This document shows positions 1-6,120 of a DNA stretch of 15,157 nt, piece by piece; the stretch's first letter is position 1, and each line of letters starts with the position of its first letter. The DNA lies in NCBI GenBank assembly GCA_015061765.1, contig SUVZ01000044.1, forward strand, positions 1 through 15,157, given 5' to 3'. The notes under the pieces are model-generated. The model did no database searches. It was not told the origin of the DNA and saw only the letters and a list, made by a program, of their open reading frames with translations. The stretch is from Lentisphaerota bacterium (GTDB lineage Bacteria > Verrucomicrobiota > Kiritimatiellia > RFP12 > UBA1067). Position numbers and translations under genes: made by a program.

Positions 1-13
1 GAACCGCCGAAAA

Positions 14-715
14 TCAAAGATCTCTGTAGAGCATGCGACCGCAATTCGTGCAGGCGACAAGCTCCATCTTGTGCTCGACCATCTGCTCCGTGGACGGGGG
101 AACCGTGAGATGGCACCCTTCACACACGGATTCTGAACTGAGCTGTACCGCAACAGGCCAACGCCTCGTACGCAGACGCTCATAGTAGAGAAGCGTGCGA
201 GGATTGACGAGCTTTGCCTTCTCGGCGCGCTCGGCGGAAAGCTGATCAAGCTCAGCCTTCACCTCTGCGATGCGCACATCAATCTCCCTGCAGAAATCAT
301 CCACACCGCCCGCCTCGCCGCTGGCAGTCTCCTCGGCCTCCTTGACGGCTCGCTCAAGGCGTGGATATTCATCCATCATCGCATAGGCACGGGCCTCTGC
401 CTCGTCAGCCTCGTGCTCAAGACCCTCTATGGCCATCGCCAACTGCTGGTATTCCTTGTTGGAGGATGCGGACGCCTGAAGAATCTTCAACTCACGCACA
501 CGATCTTTCGCCGCCGCCGATTCAGCCTCAGCATCCTTGACCCTCTGCTGCACAACCGCCAACTGATTCTTGGCAATATCAAGACTGGCGTTTACGCCCA
601 TCAAACGTGCCGATTCCTGTGCTTTGCGACGAGGAAGATCCTTGGCCTCGCGCTCGAGTTCACGGATACGCCCATCGACATCCTGCAAGTCGATCACCGT
701 CTGAATCGGATTCAC
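14..715 (-). CDS. Coiled-coil / C4 zinc-ribbon protein (DUF164, CT398-like family)
   Basis: The protein is about 233 aa. Residues ~1-175 are a long charged helical hairpin rich in Glu, Lys, Ala and Leu, as in CT398-type coiled coils. A C-terminal zinc ribbon has C198-x2-C201 and C222-x2-C225 (CEGCH and CTNCG). This order and length match the widespread bacterial zinc-ribbon family (zf-RING_7/DUF164). Its molecular role is poorly known; links to RNA polymerase sigma-54 or secretion chaperoning have been proposed for the chlamydial member. I chose GTG at 715 because a perfect AAGGAGG lies 5 nt upstream. The longer in-frame TTG at 736 would put that Shine-Dalgarno inside the gene. It has its own promoter about 30 nt upstream and appears monocistronic as far as the window shows. 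Family assignment is confident; the function is not. Confidence 0.88.
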   Translation of the reverse strand: MNPIQTVIDLQDVDGRIRELEREAKDLPRRKAQESARLMGVNASLDIAKNQLAVVQQRVKDAEAESAAAKDRVRELKILQASASSNKEYQQLAMAIEGLEHEADEAEARAYAMMDEYPRLERAVKEAEETASGEAGGVDDFCREIDVRIAEVKAELDQLSAERAEKAKLVNPRTLLYYERLRTRRWPVAVQLSSESVCEGCHLTVPPSTEQMVEHKMELVACTNCGRMLYRDL

Positions 716-720
716 CTTTA

Positions 721-727
721 CCTCCTT
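721..727 (-). promoter_or_regulatory. Strong Shine-Dalgarno deciding the GTG start of the zinc-ribbon gene
   Basis: The minus strand reads AAGGAGG followed by TAAAG and then GTG at 715. This is a full-length anti-SD match at 5-nt spacing, and it argues against the upstream TTG at 736. Confidence 0.75.
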
Positions 728-751
728 GTTTCCCAAAAGAAAATTGCGCGT

Positions 752-780
752 AGTATATCAACTTTCACACTTCAAATCAA
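752..780 (-). promoter_or_regulatory. Sigma-70-type promoter of the zinc-ribbon gene
   Basis: The -35 is TTGATT (775-780), followed by a 17-bp spacer and a -10 TATACT (752-757) with a TGA extension directly upstream of the -10. The predicted transcription start is near 745, giving a leader of about 30 nt that contains the Shine-Dalgarno. Confidence 0.6.
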
Positions 781-900
781 GCGAGTTGTACATTTCCGCC
801 CTTTTTGCGCACAATCAGCCTTAAGGATATTCACACCAACCCACCGTTTGCCGAGATACCCTGGCGAGTACGGCATGGCAACCGGCCACAAAGTGATGCG

Positions 901-1770
901 TCAGTCCCGCTTCGCCTGCTTTAGCCAGTATTTGAGGACCGCGACCTGACGAATCGTGTCGGTATAGGCATCGCCAACCGTATTCTCAAGCGTATACCAA
1001 CCGTCATACCCCCGTGCGGCGACCGTCTTTACAATCTTTTCGTTCGGAACTGCGCCAAGGCCAAGCGTTGCGTACTTGCGGTTATTTTCATGCGTCTGAT
1101 CCTTGAGATGCACATGTGCGATGCGGTCCTTTGCGTATTCCATCATCTCAAGAATGTCCTCACCCCGTCCAGCGTAGTAGAGATTGCCGGAATCGAGCGC
1201 AAACTTGAGTTCGGGTATTTCATCAAGGAATCGCTTGAGGTACTTCATGTGCGAACCGGGGTTCATTGGACCTCCGAAATCCTCCACAGTGATTGTGATT
1301 CCGCGCTTTTTCGCCTCTGCCACAAACATTTTCATCGAGCTGAGGTCCTTTGCGAACTCCGCCGCCTCGTCACCACCCTTGGTGAAATGCGATGGCACCA
1401 CCATTACGCGCGGCACGCCGTACTTCTCAGCCTGATCAAGGCAGCGCTTGCAGTCCGCCGCACCGTTATCGGGGCCAAACATCCTGGGAAAGAAGTAGAA
1501 ATTGATCGGCTTGAGCTTCGAGGCCGCCAGCTCAGGAAGAGCCTTGTCATCTGGACCTATGTCGAAGCCTCGCACGCCAAGATCATAGAGCCTGTTCGCA
1601 GCCTCGGTGAGAGATATGTTCTGCTGCCTTGCCGTGTTCTTTATGAAGTGCGCAAACACGGAAATGTTGAACTGCTCGGAATCTGAGCAAGGGCAGCTAC
1701 ACCCGATAGAACAGCACCCGGCGAGCATCGCCGTCAATACAGCAGCGGAGATAAGTTTTATGAGTTTCAT
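901..1770 (-). CDS. Lipoprotein sugar-phosphate isomerase/epimerase (xylose-isomerase-like TIM barrel)
   Basis: The protein is 289 aa. Residues 1-18 are a signal peptide ending in a lipobox (L-A-G-C19), so it should be an acylated, exported lipoprotein. The rest is an AP_endonuc_2 / IolE-type TIM barrel. Four likely metal ligands appear in the family order: E163 (in VEDFGG), D193 (in ALDSGN), H221 (in HVHLKD) and E262 (in TLEN). The family isomerises or epimerises sugars and inositol derivatives; the substrate cannot be read from sequence. It is odd that five cysteines (19, 20, 24, 26, 28) fall within ten residues just after the signal peptide. The ATG start has AAAGGAAAA just upstream. The gene stands alone, divergent from the phosphoesterase. 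The fold call is secure, the substrate unknown. Confidence 0.88.
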   Translation of the reverse strand: MKLIKLISAAVLTAMLAGCCSIGCSCPCSDSEQFNISVFAHFIKNTARQQNISLTEAANRLYDLGVRGFDIGPDDKALPELAASKLKPINFYFFPRMFGPDNGAADCKRCLDQAEKYGVPRVMVVPSHFTKGGDEAAEFAKDLSSMKMFVAEAKKRGITITVEDFGGPMNPGSHMKYLKRFLDEIPELKFALDSGNLYYAGRGEDILEMMEYAKDRIAHVHLKDQTHENNRKYATLGLGAVPNEKIVKTVAARGYDGWYTLENTVGDAYTDTIRQVAVLKYWLKQAKRD

Positions 1771-1820
1771 TTCTTTTCCTTTCCCGGTTTTCGTTGTCGG
1801 TTCGTCTATTGGAGGCCCGT

Positions 1821-1865
1821 GCCGTCAATAGTTTCAACGGCCTGGTATATTACCATTTTGACGGC
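1821..1865. repeat. 8-bp inverted repeat flanking the -10 of the lipoprotein gene
   Basis: GCCGTCAA (1821-1828) and TTGACGGC (1858-1865) are perfect inverted copies 29 bp apart. They bracket the predicted TAATAT box (1847-1852), and the second copy lies in the promoter spacer. This could be a repressor operator, but an 8-bp match is also possible by chance. Confidence 0.3.
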
Positions 1866-1875
1866 TCCAATTCAA
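1847..1875 (-). promoter_or_regulatory. Promoter of the lipoprotein isomerase gene
   Basis: TTGAAT (1870-1875), a 17-bp spacer and TAATAT (1847-1852), with TGG just upstream of the -10 as an extended element. The predicted start is near 1840, giving a leader of about 70 nt that carries the AAAGGAAAA ribosome-binding site. Confidence 0.5.
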
Positions 1876-1898
1876 AACGTAAATTCATCGCGACTTTC

Positions 1899-1918
1899 CG
1901 TGAGTCCTTCGGACCACG
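1899..1918. other. Stem-loop between the two divergent promoters
   Basis: CGTG, a bulged A, GTCC, loop TTC, GGAC, CACG: eight base pairs with one bulge. It lies 30 bp upstream of the plus-strand TATAAT and beyond the minus-strand -35, so it is not within a predicted transcript of either gene. A DNA-binding site is a more natural reading than an RNA hairpin. Confidence 0.3.
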
Positions 1919-1945
1919 TATCGCAAGACGGACCAATCTCGAATA

Positions 1946-1954
1946 TGATATAAT
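1946..1954 (+). promoter_or_regulatory. Extended -10 promoter of the phosphoesterase gene (leaderless type)
   Basis: TGATATAAT carries a perfect TATAAT at 1949-1954. I see no good -35 at 16-18 bp. Only 8 nt (CTGCGGCG) separate the -10 from the ATG at 1963, so the transcript should start at or within 1-2 nt of the start codon. No Shine-Dalgarno is possible in that space. Confidence 0.55.
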
Positions 1955-1962
1955 CTGCGGCG

Positions 1963-3105
1963 ATGGTTTACGCGATCATATCCGACATTCATGCGAATGC
2001 TATTGCGCTTTCAGCCGTGCTGGAAGACGCATGTCGCCGCGGAGCAAGAAAAATACTCTGCCTTGGCGACGTAGTGGGCTACGGTCCCGAACCCGAATCT
2101 GTCGCAACCACAATCCGTACCCGCGCCGCCTTGACACTCGCCGGAAACCATGACGACGCCGTGTCCGGCAGGCTCGACGCATCTGACTTCATAGACCTCG
2201 CGGCGGATGCCGTGTCTCGCCACAGGGAAGCGCTCTCCGAAGAGAACCTCGCCTGGCTGAAAAACCTTCCGTACACATATAGGAGCAGGTCATTCTGCTG
2301 CGCCCATGGAGACTTCACATCCCCGGAAACGTTCGAATACGTATCAGAGGAAAGCGAGGCCGCGGCAAATTTTGCGGCGACGGGGACGCAGCTGATGTTC
2401 GTGGGGCATTCACATGTGCCTGGCATCTTCCTCACAGGGGCAAGCGGCCGGGTCTATTCCCTGCCGCCGACCGATTTCACCCTCGAAGAGGGCAAGCGCT
2501 ACATCGTGAATCCCGGCAGCGTCGGCTATCCTCGCACAGACGGCAGCGTCTGCGAATCGACGTACGTGCTGTACGACGACGCCGAAAAGACGGTCACGTT
2601 TAGGCATCTCCCATTCACAGTAAGATCTGTCATGCAGACGGGCCGCAACCCTAAACGCATGAAGAAGCGCACCATCGCGGCGATCATATGCGCAGCTGCG
2701 ATGGCGGCCGGAGCTGCGGCCTGGATGCTTGCGCCTGATGAACGCATTGAGACCGTGACTGAGGTATTCACAAACAATGTCACGAGAGTCGTCGAGAAGA
2801 AGGTGACAGAAGTCGTCGCAATCGCCAAGGTAGATCGTTCGCAGAGCCTCCCGTTGCCGTCTTCCGCCGGGAAGGTTAGGATAGAGACAAAACTCGCAAA
2901 AGGCTCGCCGGCAGCTCAGCTTCAGCTCACGTTCAGGGATGCGACCGGCAAGGTCCTGTGGGAGGAGCGATGGACCGTCAAGAAGAGCAAGAAGGCAACG
3001 GTGAGGGTTCCGGATGGCGCAACATCCGCAATGCTGTCCGCCGGCAGAGCCGGCGGTGACGCCCCTGCCATATTCGATACGTTCAAGCTTTACCCAAAGC
3101 AATGA
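1963..3105 (+). CDS. Calcineurin-type metallophosphoesterase with membrane helix and exported C-terminal tail
   Basis: The protein is 380 aa. Residues 1-225 are a Metallophos_2 (YfcE-like) domain with all the metal-site motifs: D8/H10, D36 in GDVVG, N62-H63 in GNHDD, H115 in AHGD, and H149/H151 in GHSH. Family members hydrolyse phosphodiesters or phosphomonoesters in the cytosol. A basic stretch (KRMKKR) is followed by one hydrophobic helix (~237-256), then a V/T/E-rich stalk (~259-285) and a probable beta-rich domain (~300-380). By the positive-inside rule the enzyme faces the cytosol and the tail the periplasm. Typical relatives stop near 240 aa. ATG 2659 (M233) could start a separate exported protein, but it has no Shine-Dalgarno, so I read one fused gene. 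The start is fixed by an in-frame TAA three codons upstream. It is the only plus-strand gene here. The enzyme class is sure, the substrate unknown. Confidence 0.9.
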   Translation: MVYAIISDIHANAIALSAVLEDACRRGARKILCLGDVVGYGPEPESVATTIRTRAALTLAGNHDDAVSGRLDASDFIDLAADAVSRHREALSEENLAWLKNLPYTYRSRSFCCAHGDFTSPETFEYVSEESEAAANFAATGTQLMFVGHSHVPGIFLTGASGRVYSLPPTDFTLEEGKRYIVNPGSVGYPRTDGSVCESTYVLYDDAEKTVTFRHLPFTVRSVMQTGRNPKRMKKRTIAAIICAAAMAAGAAAWMLAPDERIETVTEVFTNNVTRVVEKKVTEVVAIAKVDRSQSLPLPSSAGKVRIETKLAKGSPAAQLQLTFRDATGKVLWEERWTVKKSKKATVRVPDGATSAMLSAGRAGGDAPAIFDTFKLYPKQ

Positions 3106-3129
3106 CCGCATTCTGTCGCAACCCACTAT

Positions 3130-3153
3130 CTCCAGACGGCGATCCGTCTGGAG
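3130..3153. terminator. Bidirectional hairpin between convergent genes
   Basis: Perfect 10-bp stem CTCCAGACGG / CCGTCTGGAG with a CGAT loop, placed between the stop of the plus-strand phosphoesterase (3105) and the stop of the minus-strand EEP gene (3182). Neither side has a run of T, so termination would be weakly intrinsic or helped by Rho, or the hairpin may simply protect 3' ends. Confidence 0.6.
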
Positions 3154-3181
3154 ACCACCACATTACCGAACCGTCAATCGG

Positions 3182-4003
3182 TCAGAAACACATCACTAGC
3201 ATGCGGTGGTCCGAGACCGGCGCCTCAGGTGCCAGGAAACGGGACTGACACTGCGAAAACCCTTTGTAGAACACATAATCCAGCGTCGAATCAGGATAAC
3301 GCGTATTTCCAGGATGCGTACCGCGTTCGGATGGGGCTGCTCCGTCCCAGCCATCCTTGAACCCCGCCGCCTCCAACGTCTGGAATATCCGTTCGTTCCT
3401 AAACGCTTTCTGGAACCTGTCGGAATTGAAATCCCCGGCGATCAGAATCCTGTCCGCATTGCAGCGCTTCGCCGCCGCAAGCACCTGACGAATCCCCGCA
3501 TCTCGCTTCTGCATATTCTCCAGCCTCTTCTCCTGCTTCCGTGCACCATAGTTGCTTTTCAGGTGAACGCAGAAGCATGCGATCCGCCCATCCTTACCTC
3601 CATCCAGAAGCGCGTAGGCGTAGCCTCGCGGTACAAACAGTCCTTCCGATCTCTTGGAATACTTCCATTCCGCCTCTATCACAGGCATGTCGGTCAGAAT
3701 GCCAAGCTGCTGCCACTGCAGACGGTTGTCGCGGAAATCCCGGAACGCGCTGGCTACGGCGACCTTCAGGTTGGTGTCGCCGATAGCCGTCACAAGATTC
3801 GAGCACGCCTGGGCATCACGCATCTCCTGCAGGAACATGACTCTGCCCGCCCCCTTCAGATTGGCGCGTATCACATCCGCCGCATCGGCGATGTTCGCCG
3901 CCTCCACTCGGCGCGAAGCCCTATGCTCGGCGCGGCCGGAAGGAAACCATTTCAGATTCCAGCTACCCGCGAGTACGGCGAATATCAAGATTGACTTCAG
4001 CAT
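3182..4003 (-). CDS. Endonuclease/exonuclease/phosphatase (EEP) family protein
   Basis: The protein is 273 aa, a complete EEP fold (DNase I / exonuclease III superfamily). Catalytic and metal motifs appear in order: N16 in SWNLKW, E60 in FLQEM, H147 in VHLKSN, D191 and N193 in GDFNSD, D242 in LDY, and D265-H266 in SDHR. The family cleaves nucleic acids or phosphoesters with Mg2+. The first 13 residues are hydrophobic and could be a short signal sequence, but they also coincide with the first beta strand of the fold, so location is open. It is the last gene of the ccsA-dacF unit, 25 bp after the carboxypeptidase stop, with no clear Shine-Dalgarno, suggesting coupling to upstream translation. 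A nuclease, phosphatase or sphingomyelinase-like role cannot be separated from sequence alone. Confidence 0.87.
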   Translation of the reverse strand: MLKSILIFAVLAGSWNLKWFPSGRAEHRASRRVEAANIADAADVIRANLKGAGRVMFLQEMRDAQACSNLVTAIGDTNLKVAVASAFRDFRDNRLQWQQLGILTDMPVIEAEWKYSKRSEGLFVPRGYAYALLDGGKDGRIACFCVHLKSNYGARKQEKRLENMQKRDAGIRQVLAAAKRCNADRILIAGDFNSDRFQKAFRNERIFQTLEAAGFKDGWDGAAPSERGTHPGNTRYPDSTLDYVFYKGFSQCQSRFLAPEAPVSDHRMLVMCF

Positions 4004-4028
4004 GGTGCAGACATTTCATCCGCTTGCA

Positions 4029-5057
4029 CTACAGGGACGACAGTGCATCTTCCATGAGATTGCGGGCGTTGGAATCCCTCAACTGGGCAGATGCGGATCC
4101 AAGCACGATCACAATCGCCCTGCGTCCATTGCGTCGGCCGGTCAAGACAACCGAACTTCCGCCCGCATGGATGTAGCCGGTCTTGAGCCCGTCCACAGCC
4201 TCCGTGCCATCCGGATTGACGATCTTCCACTTGTCCATCCGCATGACGTTATTGTGGTTTATGATGTTCTGGCCGTTCGGCATCGTCCATGTCTTTCGCG
4301 AAGTGTATCTGAGAAGCTCCGGATGCTTCTCCAGTATCTCACGAGCCAGCTTCGCCTGATCGTAGCAGGTCGTGGTGTTGAATGACTTCCACGGATAGCG
4401 CCGGCCGGAGTTCGGCGGCAGACCGTTCGGATTGTGATAGACCGTTTTTTCCATGCCGAGGGATTTCGCTTTCGCATTCATCCTTGCCACAAACCCATCC
4501 ATGCTCCCCGATGAATGTTCGGCAAGAGCGACTGCAGCATCGTTCGCGCTGCGGATCATCAGTGCATAGAGGAGTGTATCCACAGACCACGCGACCGGTT
4601 TTCTGGTTTTGAGATCATGGAATCCTATTATGCTCGGTTCCATCCGCAACGCCATAGGCCCTGCAGACACCATGGAATCAAGACCGTAGCGACCCGCCTT
4701 CACGTCTTCCAGAACAAGAAGCGCTGTCATCAACTTCGTAACGCTTGCCGGACGCGCAATGACATCGGCGCCATCTGCAAAAAGTATGCGCCCCGTATTC
4801 GCATCCATGGCAAGCGCCCCCACATACGGATCCCTGCGGTAGGGGCTGACCGACGATGATACGGCCCTTCCCCGCGCGTAACGTTTCGTCACAGCCTTCT
4901 TTGGAGGGTGTTTTGCCTTCTGGATCCGCTTCACGGGATTCCGCTTTGTCGCCGCCTCGGACGCAAGCGGCGACAAAGCTACCGCCGCACAAAGCGAAAG
5001 CACGGCATACGTCCCGAACCATGGCACATGAAAGACGCTGTGTTGAAATCTATACAT
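4029..5057 (-). CDS. D-alanyl-D-alanine carboxypeptidase (PBP5/DacF-type, peptidase S11)
   Basis: The protein is 342 aa. An N-terminal signal sequence (~12-36) is followed by a Lys/Arg-rich linker (~38-64), then the S11 domain with its three signatures: S105-x-x-K108 (SVTK), S170-A-N172, and K292-T-G294. These enzymes trim the terminal D-Ala from peptidoglycan pentapeptides in the periplasm, limiting cross-linking. The protein ends soon after the catalytic domain and lacks the PBP5 C-terminal beta domain and amphipathic membrane anchor, so it may be soluble or held by an uncleaved N-terminal helix. Its start overlaps the end of ccsA by 8 bp, with AAGGG 10 nt upstream, so the two are co-translated. 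The family is certain; the choice among dacA, dacC and dacF names is not. Confidence 0.93.
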   Translation of the reverse strand: MYRFQHSVFHVPWFGTYAVLSLCAAVALSPLASEAATKRNPVKRIQKAKHPPKKAVTKRYARGRAVSSSVSPYRRDPYVGALAMDANTGRILFADGADVIARPASVTKLMTALLVLEDVKAGRYGLDSMVSAGPMALRMEPSIIGFHDLKTRKPVAWSVDTLLYALMIRSANDAAVALAEHSSGSMDGFVARMNAKAKSLGMEKTVYHNPNGLPPNSGRRYPWKSFNTTTCYDQAKLAREILEKHPELLRYTSRKTWTMPNGQNIINHNNVMRMDKWKIVNPDGTEAVDGLKTGYIHAGGSSVVLTGRRNGRRAIVIVLGSASAQLRDSNARNLMEDALSSL

Positions 5058-6000
5058 ATGAATGAAGCCCTTTGAATATTCTGGAAAAGTTCACCCACGT
5101 AAGCGTGAGGATTATCATCACCGCACCGAAACGCAGCATCCATCTGGACATGACCGCACTTTTGCGGAAATGGAAATATGCGGCGAATGTGAGCCATGTC
5201 GCAAGCGACCACATCTCCTTGGGATCGTACTGCCACCAGTCGCCCCAGCATATCTTGCCCCATAGCGCACCAAGGACAAGAGCAAGCGTCATGAGAAAGA
5301 AACCCAAAGGGACAAGGCGCACCCCTATGCCAAACGCCGCAAAAATCAGTATCGCATAGGATATGATATACGCTCCTACATGCGGCACCAAAAGCGGGCT
5401 CTGCAGGGCTGGGACCAATTCCTTGACCAGAAGAACGCGACCCGCTATCCACAAAGGAAGTGTCACGACCGCCATGGCGGCGGCGAACCTGGCGAACCCA
5501 ACCATCAACGCGACAGAGGAAGGCCGACCTCCCTCCATTCCAACCCTCTTTCCGAAACCACTCACAAAGCAACCCCTGCACATCATAGCCGATCCAAGAA
5601 GAAGAAACATCCCGGCAAGGGAGGCCATCGGGAGGAATGGATCGCGGACCGCCTCTATCACCGTGTAGGATTCATGGACGGCATCGTAAGAGTTCTGGTA
5701 CAGCCACCAGCCGTTCCACCGCAGCGGATGGTTTACTGATATTTTGGCGTGAACCGCCTCGGGCTTGCGATTCCGGCTGTCCATTCCCGATATCACATGC
5801 ACATCGCTTATGTATTGTCGAGGCCTGCCGTCGGAATACTTCGGCACCTCAAATCCCTTCAGCACCATCACTCCACCGTCAAGCGCCGCACTTTCGCCAG
5901 GCTTGAGCGACACCTGCATTCTGGGCGGCATGAACGCCGCCTTCAGCGCAAGGGCGCCAACGGCGAGCAGAAAACCAAGATGAAGAAAATGTTTTGCCAT
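5050..6000 (-). CDS. ccsA: Short ResB-CcsA fusion, System II cytochrome c biogenesis protein
   Basis: The protein is 316 aa. One membrane helix (~5-24) is followed by a ~95-residue periplasmic stretch resembling the end of ResB (SVNHPLRWNGWWLYQNSY, 88-105). A CcsA/CcmF/NrfE-type membrane domain follows, with several helices. The tryptophan-rich WWD haem-handling motif is at 252-260 (WGDWWQYDP), with a likely haem-ligand H207 (in PHVG) and the family's terminal GLHSY with H312. CcsA and ResB carry haem across the membrane and attach it to apocytochrome c. Fused CcsBA proteins are usually far longer; this one lacks most of ResB, including its first helices. No cytochrome gene is in view. The start is fixed by an in-frame TAA three codons upstream. 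It heads the unit with the carboxypeptidase and EEP genes. Confidence 0.88.
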   Translation of the reverse strand: MAKHFLHLGFLLAVGALALKAAFMPPRMQVSLKPGESAALDGGVMVLKGFEVPKYSDGRPRQYISDVHVISGMDSRNRKPEAVHAKISVNHPLRWNGWWLYQNSYDAVHESYTVIEAVRDPFLPMASLAGMFLLLGSAMMCRGCFVSGFGKRVGMEGGRPSSVALMVGFARFAAAMAVVTLPLWIAGRVLLVKELVPALQSPLLVPHVGAYIISYAILIFAAFGIGVRLVPLGFFLMTLALVLGALWGKICWGDWWQYDPKEMWSLATWLTFAAYFHFRKSAVMSRWMLRFGAVMIILTLTWVNFSRIFKGLHSYV

Positions 6001-6006
6001 TGCCCG

Positions 6007-6021
6007 CGATTATACCACAAA
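6007..6021 (-). promoter_or_regulatory. Extended -10 promoter of the ccsA unit (leaderless type), shared 15-mer
   Basis: The minus strand reads TTTGTGGTATAATCG, with TATAAT at 6009-6014 preceded by TGG. The same 15 bases occur before the NYN gene (14896-14910). The -10 ends 8 nt before the ATG at 6000, leaving CGCGGGCA and no Shine-Dalgarno. The -35 is poor. Confidence 0.6.
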
Positions 6022-6066
6022 GCACTTGATTAACCGAATATTCTTGCCTCAATGCTCTCTTCGCCG

Positions 6067-6120
6067 ATTAGGACGCAATTCCGGCGACAGACCAGAAAAT
6101 CCACCGTCTAACGTCCTAAT
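6067..6120. repeat. 9-bp perfect inverted repeat across the 3' end of the glycosyltransferase gene
   Basis: ATTAGGACG (6067-6075) and CGTCCTAAT (6112-6120) are perfectly complementary with 36 nt between. The right arm is the last codons of the GT4 gene. A second, competing stem pairs TCGCCG (6061-6066) with CGGCGA (6082-6087). On the minus-strand transcript this could form a 3'-end hairpin for the six-gene operon, but the loop is long and there is no T-run, so a terminator role is uncertain. Confidence 0.4.

Noticed and set aside
772..876. 34-residue minus-strand frame between the lipoprotein and zinc-ribbon genes
   Set aside because: The frame is open and includes some cysteines, but there is no ribosome-binding site, and it ends within the -35 of the next promoter. 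Frames this short are expected by chance at this GC content.
844..885. Imperfect stem after the lipoprotein gene (CCGTTTGCC with GGCAACCGG) as a terminator
   Set aside because: It has a mismatch in the stem, a loop over 20 nt and no T-run.
413..949. Long plus-strand frame opposite the zinc-ribbon gene and its promoter
   Set aside because: It is antisense to a gene with clear family motifs, has no Shine-Dalgarno and gives a sequence of no recognisable fold.
2410..3126. 238-codon minus-strand frame opposite the phosphoesterase
   Set aside because: It is a shadow of the plus-strand gene, which has complete metal-binding motifs and a promoter.
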